In this document: one piece after another, positions 13,001 to 25,000 of the stretch | How the letters are laid out: every line of letters starts with the position of its first letter | How positions within the stretch are numbered: position 1 is the stretch's first letter | The notes under the pieces: model-generated | The model's input: the letters and a program-made list of their open reading frames with translations, nothing else | Told to the model about the DNA's origin: nothing | Databases searched by the model: none | Made by a program: the position numbers and the translations under genes | Source: Limnoperna fortunei | Lineage: Eukaryota; Mollusca; Bivalvia; Mytilida; Modiolidae | Reading direction: 5' to 3' | DNA: 64,000 nt | Assembly: GCA_944474755.1 (NCBI GenBank) | Contig: OX104111.1 | Span: forward strand, 96,762,805 to 96,826,804

Positions 13001-16000
13001 GAAATTCAAGAACTGCAACAAAAATCCTCAGTAAAATCAGGGTAAAAACATGCAGTTCTTTCTTCTTGTGTCACATGGTAGTGATCAAAGTCCAGTAAAA
13101 GTAGTAAAAAGCGGTTTACAAAAAAATGGAAAGAGATTAAGAAGGTGCAACGAGATTATGTGTCATCTTTGCAAGATTAGCGATTTACCAATTTACTGCA
13201 GAACTTGCAATGTTAAAATTTAAATTTAACATTCTGAAGTAAAACTGGCCACTTCGCCGTTAGGTAGGTCCCCGGACCACAGAGCTCTGAATGATTCCCG
13301 CCAGTGTAACGTACACGTAGAGAAGAGACGCCATTGTCGTCTTTAGCAGAAGATTAACAGGTATATTTGCTTCAAACATCGTGTCATAGAACTTGCAAAC
13401 TATAGATTTGAATTTAACATTCTAATTCCTTTATATATACTACAGGACCATACATACAATCGAATAATATAAATATTCCATTACGTTAAGTTACTGATTA
13501 TTTATAAATGGTACAATGATTGTTATCGCTATTTTGCAGTATTTTTCTTTGATATTTGTTTGCGATATTATTCCATCTCACGCTGTCAAGACGTCGTTAA
13601 GTAACACTGTGACGTCACAATGTTACAAAACAGCGATAAACAGATTATTTACGTTTTATGAAACTCGATGCATTTTCTCGTCATCTCATCTCAGGGCTGT
13701 CGACCTTCGATGAGATATGAACGAGAAAACGCATCTCGTTTCAAAAAACGTAAATAACCTATAAGTATCGGGAATCTTTGACAGACAAATTCCTATTTTG
13801 TTTCGATTTTGATTTCCGGAGTTTTTTTTCAGTGCAACCATGAGTTTTTACAACGATTTATAGAGATATGATTGCCATTGATACCAGCATTGGTCCTGCA
13901 ACGTACGTATCCAGATATGATTAGCTCAACTTGTCAACTAATTTCGTAGTTAATGTTAGTTATCTTCTTGTATTGATTTCAATCTTTATAATTGTTAGGT
14001 ATCGTTTTATCTTACTTCATTCGGATCAAATGAATTAAGAATATTCATTAGTGTTTTAAACGTCTTTTTGGTTTTGCATTTTTAACTTTTTCCGTTTTCA
14101 AGTTTTTTGTCTTATCAAAACAAAATATCAAGACAAAAAATGCGAAAACGAGAATTAGCCACCATAACAGCATCCTCCCAAGTCAGGGGTTCTGAGTCCG
14201 CGTTCGCTCCATCATCACCCCTGACAACATACATATATATTTTTCGGGTCTGAGTGTCGCCATCTGGCGGTGACCGGAGTTAACATCAGCCAATGAAATT
14301 TATCGTAACCTTCGCCTAATGTTTACATGTAAACAAAAAATGTCTGCGCCCTGTATCGTGGATTGTTTTAACGATATGTTGGACAGATTCCCTCCGGACC
14401 TCAAAAAGAAGCTGTATGAGCGGTGACAGCTGGTGCCATTTGTTTTTCAAATGAAATGTGGACGACTGCAATGGCATATACAAATTTGCATACGAATACT
14501 TCCACGTGTTGAACGTGATATTGATAAAGTAGTGGACTGAATGAAATGGAGTTCTGTGCAGTATGTGAAAGCAGTAGTAAATGATTTAATTAAAATTTTC
14601 TGTAATCCGGACGTATTGGAACTGAAAAAGGACTGAGAAAGAGGTGGGTGAAGTAACCCAAAACCATCCTCCCAAGTCAGGGGTTCTGAGTCCGCGTTCG
14701 CTCCATCATCACCCCTGACAACATACATATATATTTTTCGGGTCTGAAGTGAAGTTGCTTCTGACCTTGAGAAGTACCAATCAAAATCGTTTTTACAAAA
14801 TCTGCATGTCGAACGTAAACAAACACACGAGGTTTAAAGCACATGTGAATACTTCGGTAATTTGATTTGAAATTGATAAAAATATATCATGTATCTTATA
14901 TTTAAACGTGCGCCAACACAAAAGAAGGTGTGTGACAGCTAATGATACGTTTTTTTTATTTTCTTCTCGAATATTTTGGACATTGTCAATTCCACGAAGA
15001 CGAAGCTTATATTTGTATGTTTGTACTATAAATCGTAAATAATATCAATCTTATATCCATATATGTAACTATGAGACATAAGCTATGTAAGCATGTGTCA
15101 GTATATGATCATGACTCTGTAGGGACCTACTACTTTTTGTAGAAAAGGGGGGGGGTAGGATTTTTTTGGACACAATTAGTCCAGAAGAACCAGACAGTAA
15201 GTAATTCCCAACTGAGCAAAGAGAGCATATAGGGAGAAAGGAATTGTTCTTAGCAGTATTATATTTTTAGAACCCACTTTATTTCCACCCCCCCCCCCCC
15301 ACAAGTCTGCATAAAGGATGTGTTTGGTTATTTATACATGTACTTTTTACAAATGTAAAAAAATCCAGAAATTAAAATGTTAATGATGTACCCTTGAAAT
15401 ATTTCAACAAAAAATATTGACTTTTATACCAAAGCAGTACTTGTGTATACACTTACTGGGTACTTCTGCCTAGCTCCATCAAATAAAACCTGGATATCAG
15501 TATATAGCTAAAAAAATTACTGAAAGTGGCATAGAGTTCCAAACAAATTGTATGTGACTAATTGATAATTGTTATTTGCAAATGCATAATTCAGTGTCTG
15601 CTGATATGAATTGAGGGATCAGTGAACTGGGACACTAGAAAGTTTAGCCTTTATTAGCATTCATAATTTTTTCATACATGCACTTAGTGGTGTACATGCT
15701 ATTTTGTATTTGCCTGCATTACACCGATAGAATATTCCTTCGGTCACAAGCTTCAACAAGTTGCTTTTTTTTGCAGTTGCACATTTAGTTTGATTTTAGA
15801 CCTTATGGGCCTGTACCATAACAAGTTAAACAACATCCCATACACTGTCATAACTAAGCTGCCTGCCATGTTGACTTTAAGCTGCATACACATACAAGAA
15901 TCGCAGCTCATTTTAAACTAGAGGAGAACTACATAGTGTGCCATACTACATGTAGTTACTTATATATTATGACAAGCCCCAATATAGGACAGTTTGAGCT

Positions 16001-19000
16001 TGGTTTTAATTCTTTGTCTTGCATATTTATTGAATAATTAAAAACAAGTGCCATTGTCACAGTAAAAAAACTGCACTTGCAGCTTTTGCATTTATTCCTT
16101 TTAGGTAAGCAGTATTCAAGAAATTAAATAAATAAGATTTATGTGTTCATGTTCAATTCCAAAACATGACCATATACATGTTCACAAAATTACACTATTT
16201 TGATAGGACAAGTTATACCCCAATTTGGAGCCAAAAACTAAATGTATTTTTAAATTTAGTTCAGTTAGACTTGCAATCATATTTAACTTTCATTTCCCCC
16301 AAATAGGACACTTAAAGTCCATGATTTTGTTAATTGGGTCCTCTAGAACTTTAATAAACAGATCATCAACCTTTAATTATGGTCTAGTATTAAGCATACC
16401 AGTACTTATAAATTATTCTTAATACAATTTTGTAGCTCATGTGACAATTTATGATCTGCTAAGATGTCCCATTACCCTGAATGACTCAGCTGGTTGTGAT
16501 TCAACACCCAGGGGTTTACAAATATTATCTGTTATTGAACTGTTTGCACTGTTTTATATTTTTTATTTTTTTTTCTGCCACTTATTGTATACTTCTAGAA
16601 CACCTTGTTGATAAACTTAACAATTCTTTCATAACCATCCAGTCCTTTGCTTAAAAAAACATGGGTTTATTCTTTTAACTGGTCCAGCAGATAAGGTACA
16701 TACAGTATATGTATACTAGTACCATACAAGTCTCATTCTTGCCATGAAACAAATGTACATGTACTAGTATATGAAAAATTATTTCACTTGGGGTAATTAA
16801 AATCACTCAGAGACTGAATATTATAAGACAGGGACTCGTTGGCAGAGTGGTTGAGGTAGTTAGTCATCTAATTTTGATCACTGTTAACACAGGGGTTGCA
16901 GGTTGGGCTTAGCTGCTGGCAGGGTGTGCTTGACTCCTATCTTAACTGACAAGAATTGCCAATTTTCCATGGTCTATACTCATTCTTTGTGTAAAAATTC
17001 CATGACTTGTCAAGAACTATGTGACCATTTTCCATGAATGATTCTAGCATGACAGTGTAATTGCATTGACACTTGCAATTTAACACAAAATATGAGATAA
17101 AGGCACAGTAGAAATTTTTCGCCTGGAACTTTGTTGTAATTTTTTTATACTGATAAATTCCAAAACTTTTCCAGGATTTCTTGACCCGTTTTGACCTTGT
17201 GGAAAGTTAGGAGTTTTCTCCTGGCACACCAGCTTCCTCTCCAATAAAAAACTACATGTCATTATAAAGCTGAAAAATTTCTGAAAGTAGGATGAACACA
17301 ACAAACAAATCAAAATAAGACAAAATGAAATGGAAATTAATGTGATAATCTGCAACAGGTTTTGAAACTATGAACATAATCCATATGCATGAACATGAAT
17401 ATATTTTATCTTTTATTCCAGTACACAATTTATAAATCAGTCAGAATAGGAAATTTGCTTTCATGTGATAAAAAGTTTGACTAGTGTGCTGCATGATTAA
17501 TTTTTAATATCCCTCACATTCTTACAGGTACAGTATATTATTAAACCATTATCCATGTCCATTTTTAAGTTGAATGATTTCCTCCTATATAATCAGTAGT
17601 TTTAACATGGTGCATAATACTGGTCAGTAAATTACTTGAGTCTTGAATGTGATGATGTGTTGAAGATTACATACAGGTGTATAATACATGTAAATGTCAA
17701 CCTAAATGTCTTGTAAAAATTTAAATCACATATAATCCAATCAAATGAACAAATTTTGGTTGGAATATTTACAAATTGACATTCTTCTGTCACTGACAGA
17801 TCTGTCCGTGTTAAAACAATCTCGTTTTGGGTTACTTCACCCACCTCNNNNNNNNNNNNNNNNNNNNNNNNNNNNNNNNNNNNNNNNNNNNNNNNNNNNN
17901 NNNNNNNNNNNNNNNNNNNNNNNNNNNNNNNNNNNNNNNNNNNNNNNNNNNNNNNNNNNNNNNNNNNNNNNNNNNNNNNNNNNNNNNNNNNNNNNNNNNN
18001 NNNNNNNNNNNNNNNNNNNNNNNNNNNNNNNNNNNNNNNNNNNNNNNGGATATTAAAAATTAATCATGCAGCACACTAGTCAAACTTTTTATCACATGAA
18101 AGCAAATTTCCTATTCTGACTGATTTATAAATTGTGTACTGGAATAAAAGATAAAATATATTCATGTTCATGCATATGGATTATGTTCATAGTTTCAAAA
18201 CCTGTTGCAGATTATCACATTAATTTCCATTTCATTTTGTCTTATTTTGATTTGTTTGTTGTGTTCATCCTACTTTCAGAAATTTTTCAGCTTTATAATG
18301 ACATGTAGTTTTTTATTGGAGAGGAAGCTGGTGTGCCAGGAGAAAACTCCTAACTTTCCACAAGGTCAAAACGGGTCAAGAAATCCTGGAAAAGTTTTGG
18401 AATTTATCAGTATAAAAAATTACAACAAAGTTCCAGGCGAAAAATTTCTACTATGCCTTTATCTCATATTTTGTGTTAAATTGCAAGTGTCAATGCAATT
18501 ACACTGTCATGCTAGAATCATTCATGGAAAATGGTCACATAGTTCTTGACAAGTCATGGAATTTTTACACAAAGAATGAGTATAGACCATGGAAAATTGG
18601 CAATTCTTGTCAGTTAAGATAGGAGTCAAGCACACCCTGCCAGCAGCTAAGCCCAACCTGCAACCCCTGTGTTAACAGTGATCAAAATTAGATGACTAAC
18701 TACCTCAACCACTCTGCCAACGAGTCCCTGTCTTATAATATTCAGTCTCTGAGTGATTTTAATTACCCCAAGTGAAATAATTTTTCATATACTAGTACAT
18801 GTACATTTGTTTCATGGCAAGAATGAGACTTGTATGGTACTAGTATACATATACTGTATGTACCTTATCTGCTGGACCAGTTAAAAGAATAAACCCATGT
18901 TTTTTTAAGCAAAGGACTGGATGGTTATGAAAGAATTGTTAAGTTTATCAACAAGGTGTTCTAGAAGTATACAATAAGTGGCAGAAAAAAAAATAAAAAA

Positions 19001-22000
19001 TATAAAACAGTGCAAACAGTTCAATAACAGATAATATTTGTAAACCCCTGGGTGTTGAATCACAACCAGCTGAGTCATTCAGGGTAATGGGACATCTTAG
19101 CAGATCATAAATTGTCACATGAGCTACAAAATTGTATTAAGAATAATTTATAAGTACTGGTATGCTTAATACTAGACCATAATTAAAGGTTGATGATCTG
19201 TTTATTAAAGTTCTAGAGGACCCAATTAACAAAATCATGGACTTTAAGTGTCCTATTTGGGGGAAATGAAAGTTAAATATGATTGCAAGTCTAACTGAAC
19301 TAAATTTAAAAATACATTTAGTTTTTGGCTCCAAATTGGGGTATAACTTGTCCTATCAAAATAGTGTAATTTTGTGAACATGTATATGGTCATGTTTTGG
19401 AATTGAACATGAACACATAAATCTTATTTATTTAATTTCTTGAATACTGCTTACCTAAAAGGAATAAATGCAAAAGCTGCAAGTGCAGTTTTTTTACTGT
19501 GACAATGGCACTTGTTTTTAATTATTCAATAAATATGCAAGACAAAGAATTAAAACCAAGCTCAAACTGTCCTATATTGGGGCTTGTCATAATATATAAG
19601 TTACTACATGTAGTATGGCACACTATGTAGTTCTCCTCTAGTTTAAAATGAGCTGCGATTCTTGTATGTGTATGCAGCTTAAAGTCAACATGGCAGGCAG
19701 CTTAGTTATGACAGTGTATGGGATGTTGTTTAACTTGTTATGGTACAGGCCCATAAGGTCTAAAATCAAACTAAATGTGCAACTGCAAAAAGAAACTTGT
19801 TGAAGCTTGTGACCGAAGGAATATTCTATCGGTGTAATGCAGGCAAATACAAAATAGCATGTACACCACTAAGTGCATGTATGAAAAAATTATGAATGCT
19901 AATAAAGGCTAAACTTTCTAGTGTCCCAGTTCACTGATCCCTCAATTCATATCAGCAGACACTGAATTATGCATTTGCAAATAACAATTATCAATTAGTC
20001 ACATACAATTTGTTTGGAACTCTATGCCACTTTCAGTAATTTTTTTAGCTATATACTGATATCCAGGTTTTATTTGATGGAGCTAGGCAGAAGTACCCAG
20101 TAAGTGTATACAAAAGTACTGCTTTGGTATAAAAGTCAATATTTTTTGTTGAAATATTTCAAGGGTACATCATTAACATTTTAATTTCTGGATTTTTTTA
20201 CATTTGTAAAAAGTACATGTATAAATAACCAAACACATCCTTTATGCAGACTTGTGGGGGGGGGGGTGGAAATAAAGTGGGTTCTAAAAATATAATACTG
20301 CTAAGAACAATTCCTTTCTCCCTATATGCTCTCTTTGCTCAGTTGGGAATTACTTACTGTCTGGTTCTTCTGGACTAATTGTGTCCAAAAAAATCCTACC
20401 CCCCCCCCCCTTTTCTACAAAAAGTTGTAGGTCCCTACAGAGTCATGATCATATACTGACACATGCTTACATAGCTTATGTCTCATAGTTACATATATGG
20501 ATATAAGATTGATATTATTTACGATTTATAGTACAAACATACAAATATAAGCTTCGTCTTCGTGGAATTGACAATGTCCAAAATATTCGAGAAGAAAATA
20601 AAAAAAACGTATCATTAGCTGTCACACACCTTATTTTGTGTTGGCGCACGTTTAAATATAAGATACATGATATATTTTTATCAATTTCAAATCAAATTAC
20701 CGAAGTATTCACATGTGCTTTAAACCTCGTGTGTTTGTTTACGTTCGACATGCAGATTTTGTAAAAGCGATTTTGATTGGTACTTCTCAAGGTCAGAAGC
20801 AACTTCACTTCAGACCCGAAAAATATATATGTATGTTGTCAGGGGTGATGATGGAGCGAACGCGGACTCAGAACCCCTGACTTGGGAGGATGCCATAACA
20901 GACATAAATGAGTCTCGTGATCAGGAGATAGTTAAACATTAATGTTGTTTTATGTTCTGGTAACTGTATCTATCAAGTTTTAAATGGAACATGCCATTTG
21001 CAATAAACATAATTGCCCAGGTATGTTAAACTAGTACTACTAATATGCAGACGATGTTTTCGAGTTTGGTCATTTAAAAATTCCAATGCAGACGAGAATT
21101 AATCTTACTTGTAATAGTATTGGACATCTCAATATGTTTAGTGTCTTTGTCTTTAACTGCAATAAAAAAATTCGACAAAAACTTTACGATCTTCTTGTTA
21201 TTATATTTTTGGCTTTAGAATAAATAAAGCCGTTAGTTATGCCGATCTGAACCGATAATATCGATTTCGGATCGGGTACGTGCCATTAAAAACACATTTT
21301 CAAAATTAAATACAGCTACCGATGTCGAGTTTAATACCTGATAATTTGAATTTCGTTTTTTTTTATTTTACCACTTGATAGTTGCTTCATTAATTTTTAT
21401 TGTGTATAATAATAAATATATATCAAACTTTAATAACCACAGATGTGTCTTCACTGCACGTTGCTATCTCAGCAAAAGCTTATGTTTTATTCTATATGAG
21501 GAAAAAAATTTTAAAGCAGAATAAACGTCCGATTTTATACTTAAACTGATTAAATTGAATGAAGTACGTCACAAATGAGCGCATTCCAAATTCTTTCATA
21601 GAATGGTACCGTAAATAATAATAAAATACAAGAAACTGATTTATTTGCAAAATGTCTTAATAATTTTGAAAACGCATCGAGTAGATACATTTGAAAGGTG
21701 TTTAGAAAACCTTAAATGGCAATAAAAACAACAAGCTGCTTAAGAGGTTTCAGAATCGAAGGAAAAGATGGAGACAAAATCACAAAATTGTACACCAATA
21801 TGAGTAGTCAAACAAGTATAAAAAAAGAATAAACAAATATAAACAACAATCACCGACACACAAAAAACCAGCAAAGATGACTAACCCCAAAAGCCCACTT
21901 AAACTTGAATTCTGGAATGAGAAGATTTTCCTGAAAAAGTTGAGGAATAAATTTGCAAAATACTTTAAAATATTCTTATATGGACTAATAATCGAAATGT

Positions 22001-25000
22001 TATATCCTAATTTGTTTTATGACTCAAAGAAGAATTGATTTTAGTTTCATGTCAATTTCATCAATTTCTGCTGATTTATTCTATTGGTTGATATTTTGAC
22101 AGCAAGTAAAATATAAAACAAGATGTTGCAAATCAAAAACACTTGTATATGAAACACGGGAGTTAACAAATATAGAGAGGCTATAAACTTCTGTTTTTAA
22201 TATATTTAGCTAGACTTTTTTTCTTGGCATTCTTCTCATAAAAAAGAAATAAAAATGCTTAGGATTGTAAAATTCTGTGTCACTGTACAATTTATCTTAT
22301 GAAAACTCCTTTTGGATTACTGCATGTTAATTTAGCATTTAAAATGAACAGAAAAAAATGTTGAGAGTTTAACTGTACTTATATTTTCAAAAACTGCACA
22401 TGTAACTGACATCATCCAATCTCAAAAACAAAAGTCCTTGATGCTACATGTTACGTACCTGGACAAATATTTTCATTGCAAACTGCATGTTCCATTTCAA
22501 CGCCACTCCCTCCACAGCTTTCCCCTCCATACATCGGTGCAGGATTTGTGCACGTCCTTTCTCGAACTCTTTTGTTGCTTCCACCACCGCATGTTACGTT
22601 ACACTTACTCCACGCAGTCCATTCAGAAAATGCAGACCAGTTTCCATGAACTGAAAAGAAAAAAAAATTGTTTTTAATGCAGTTTCATTTATAATTTCTA
22701 CAACTGCACACATACCAATATATAAGCTAACATACAACGCATTGTCAAATTTTCACTAACCTGGACAATTATTTTCATTACAAAAGGACTGTTGTATTTC
22801 AAAATTACTTCCATCACAACCCTCGCCGCCATACATTGGTTCAGGGTTTGTGCACGTCCTTTCTCGGACCCTTTTGTTGCCTCCACCACCGCATGTAACA
22901 TTACACTGACTCCACTGAGTCCATTCGGAAAATTCAGACCAGTTGCCATGAACTGAAACGATAACACTAATTCTAGATAATGACTATACGTTAAGAGACA
23001 AATTTCAAGGTAGGGGACATCAAAGAAAGATGAAATTTGACCACTTGGTTTTTTTCAATGAGAAATAATGAGATCATCATCCATTTAAAATGTACATGAA
23101 ATGTAAGGTACAATTTCCAATGGTTCTTTAGATGATTAGTGTTTTTAGTATATAGTGCGAAAACACAGGAAGTTAGTACTTCATTGTTGCAGGACATATC
23201 ACTGTTAATTGTACTTTTTGTTACGATGTTGTCTGCATTAAAAGTCCGTAATAGATATTATCATTATATTTAATCCCGTAATAAACATATATTTCAATTG
23301 CGTATTAATGTTTGAAAAAAAAATACATTACACTAGACAAGTTCTTTAAAATTTTAAGTGATTTCTTTGGTCATAAAAGTTTTTAAAATATTTTTCCCGA
23401 ATGAGCAATTATTTTGCAATAAACTGCGTATACCTTTTATAAAATCTCCCCATTTCAAATACAACAAATTTCTTTTGTTTGTTTGTTTGTTTGTTTGAAT
23501 GGTTTAATTCAGCAATTTTTGAGCTATATCATGGCGTCAAGTTTTTATTGGGGGCGGGGTGGGGGTGAGAGCCGGAGTACTTCGGAGAAAACCACCGACC
23601 TCTCGTATGATAACTGGCAATCTTTGTCAGTTACGATAAGAGTCATGCGCACCCTGCCCGCACGAGACTCGCAACCGCAACCTCAGTGTTGACAGACCAC
23701 TCGATCAATAGTAGACGAACTACCTTAACCACTCGGTCACCGAGGTCTCTAATATAAAATATAAACAAAACAGATATAGAAACAAAGGGGCAACGACAGC
23801 ATTGTCGCGAAAACACGCGAAAACATCTTCTTTAGGTGTAGGACCACCAAATTACCAGGAACAAGTCTCAAGGTACTACGTAAAAGTAGTACTATTAAAC
23901 AGATTAGTTCACTGTTGCCTGAAATAGAATTTGAACCGCACATGATACAAGCATAAATTTGGTATTTTTGGAAAGCTGAATATTATAGAAATCTAGAAGA
24001 TAAAGTTTTATTGGTTTTAATTGATAATAAAAATGTTGAGAGTCAATTAAGGATATGCACTATTTTTGTTCAGAAGTTTCAAGTTAGAGTTAATTTTTAG
24101 ACCATACGAGATTCCGGATGAGCGTTCGTGCTTATATGCAAGGAAACATAATGTAAAATTTTGATAAAGCTTAACTGGTGCACATTTTTATTGGACAGAA
24201 GTGTCACTTTACTTAAAATTAAGGTAAATTTTCTAGTACAAAAAAGTCAAAATAATCAAATTTAATACAGCCAAAGAGTGAAAAAACAATGGTGTCGTAG
24301 TTTGGAGATTACGCTAGGTTTGCTTAATGCATTACATACCATTGTGTTGATGTAGTATTTTTATATTTGCGATATTGTATTTAAACTCGTTGAAATAATA
24401 TAATAATAAACAAGTTATTCTCATCTGACATTTTTCGTGCCGAGTGTTTTTTCTTTTGCATGGAGTTGGGTAAGGGAACTTATGAGTTATTGTTAGGACC
24501 AATTTGATCATATGCCACACTTCTGATCTATACAGATTTATCTAATTGTGCTTATATCCTAGACAACTTGTTTTTGTAATCAATGAGTTCCTACAAGAAA
24601 TGCTGAAAAAAAAATGAAAAAAAAAACACTTGCCAGAATTCAGCTTGATAGTTTGCTTTTGTAATCCTATACATTTTAAATTTAATGGACTGTAAACTTC
24701 TATACCACAAACGAGCTCTTTAAGCAATAATGCTAAAAGGTTTGAAACACTGACACCATTACGTGCAAAATAAAAGACGTTAAAGACCTCTTCTGTTGGT
24801 GTAAAAAAAGTGTGCGCCCTTTGAAGCCGCTACAGAAAGACCACTCTATCTGTCCACACCATAATGATCAAATTAAAACATTGTTTGCCTGAACATTGAT
24901 GTGTATTACAGTCTTCTGTGGCATTATCATTTCCACTTCCTGTGCATTCTTTCCAGCCATACTGGGGGACAGGGTTAGCACATGTTCTATTTCTATTTCT

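Larger units (their letters stand above)
14162..20901. mobile_element. Inverted-repeat structure with 9-bp flanking direct repeat
   Basis: An 83-bp sequence beginning CATCCTCCCAAGTCAGGGG occurs at 14171-14253 and again at 14665-14747, and inverted at 20810-20892. The outermost copies are flanked by the same 9 bases in direct orientation: CCATAACAG at 14162-14170 and at 20893-20901. This is the pattern of terminal inverted repeats plus a target-site duplication; 8-10 bp is typical of Mutator-like elements and near that of hAT or Merlin. I see no transposase. Inside lies a much longer inverted pair (next entries) interrupted by the assembly gap, so part of the structure may be a misjoin of two haplotypes. 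Confidence 0.5.

Noticed and set aside
17080..18549. Matching open frames at 17080-17355 and 18205-18549, and at 16225-16422 and 19137-19334
   Set aside because: They are the same non-coding sequence read from the two inverted arms; one ends earlier because of a homopolymer difference. They overlap SINE sequence and show no protein family.
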